Shown here one piece after another: positions 63,990 through 64,000 of a stretch of 64,000 nucleotides of DNA. The notes under the pieces are model-generated. The model searched no databases and was not told where the DNA came from. It was given only the letters and a program-made list of their open reading frames with translations. Origin of the DNA: Winogradskyella sp. (lineage in GTDB: Bacteria; Bacteroidota; Bacteroidia; Flavobacteriales; Flavobacteriaceae). The position numbers were made by a program, and so were the translations under genes. The first letter of the stretch is position 1; every line of letters begins with the position of its first letter. The stretch is taken from positions 1 to 64,000 of the forward strand of contig JAOEWO010000002.1 of the NCBI GenBank assembly GCA_028383925.1, written 5' to 3'.

Positions 63990-64000
63990 AGGTATGCCTA

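Noticed and set aside
1-64000. CRISPR arrays, prophage, rRNA and tRNA genes
   Set aside because: No regularly spaced repeats, phage structural genes, rRNA blocks or cloverleaf sequences were recognised by eye in the gene-free gaps.

Overview
The window is AT-rich bacterial chromosome with the marks of a marine-type Flavobacteriaceae (Bacteroidota). These are C-terminal type IX secretion (T9SS) sorting domains on several secreted proteins, a PorZ-like T9SS component, TonB-dependent receptors, an ECF-sigma/FecR pair, DUF1501/DUF1800 and DUF5777 families, promoters of the TTG-N16-19-TAnnTTTG type, and strong hairpin terminators shared by convergent genes. No rRNA, tRNA, CRISPR array, prophage or recognisable transposase was found. 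Species cannot be fixed from the sequence alone.

Layout. 1-7.2 kb is a decaying accessory stretch bounded by two 31-bp copies of the same hairpin terminator. It holds a 3' remnant of a secreted-protein gene, its intact relative, an intact T9SS protein, a 5'-truncated DUF285 (BspA-like) pseudogene with a Trp-to-TGA stop, and a LytTR response regulator broken at a T7 run behind an intact TPR histidine kinase. 7.2-14.1 kb is ordinary metabolism: cytosine-deaminase-like enzyme, threonine dehydrogenase, M13 peptidase, TPR protein, SDR protein, CBS protein, zinc-ribbon protein. 14.1-17.0 kb is an accessory insertion: a palindromic repeat also present at the window start, then an 827-codon gene (HsdR_N-type nuclease-like domain fused to a P-loop NTPase) lying exactly between 11-bp inverted repeats and carrying one TGA at codon 49.

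17.2-28.4 kb: short ssb, a secreted metalloprotease, a small Cys-rich protein missed by the ORF track, a 139-bp long palindrome, ferritin, then a compact six-gene minus-strand operon (lipoprotein, OB-fold protein, T9SS protein, DUF5777 barrel, cytochrome c lipoprotein, YceI). This operon is divergent from an ECF sigma / FecR anti-sigma / TonB receptor cell-surface signalling operon.

28.4-50.9 kb: HDAC-like deacetylase, macroglobulin-like envelope protein, tex, metG, the DUF1501/DUF1800 pair, LD-carboxypeptidase, YraN, the yicC-gmk-nadD operon, a thioesterase, a GNAT/EamA/ArsC-like operon, a CPA1 antiporter, a DUF3298 lipoprotein, an outer-membrane protein and gdhA. 51.0-64 kb: porZ-recO-TonB receptor, a giant T9SS lamin-tail protein, recX, a small barrel protein, a Bor-like lipoprotein, two small membrane proteins and a flotillin-like protein running to the window edge.

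The best candidates for something undescribed are the inverted-repeat-bounded nuclease-NTPase cassette at 14.5-17.0 kb and the cytochrome/YceI/DUF5777 operon at 20.5-24.6 kb.
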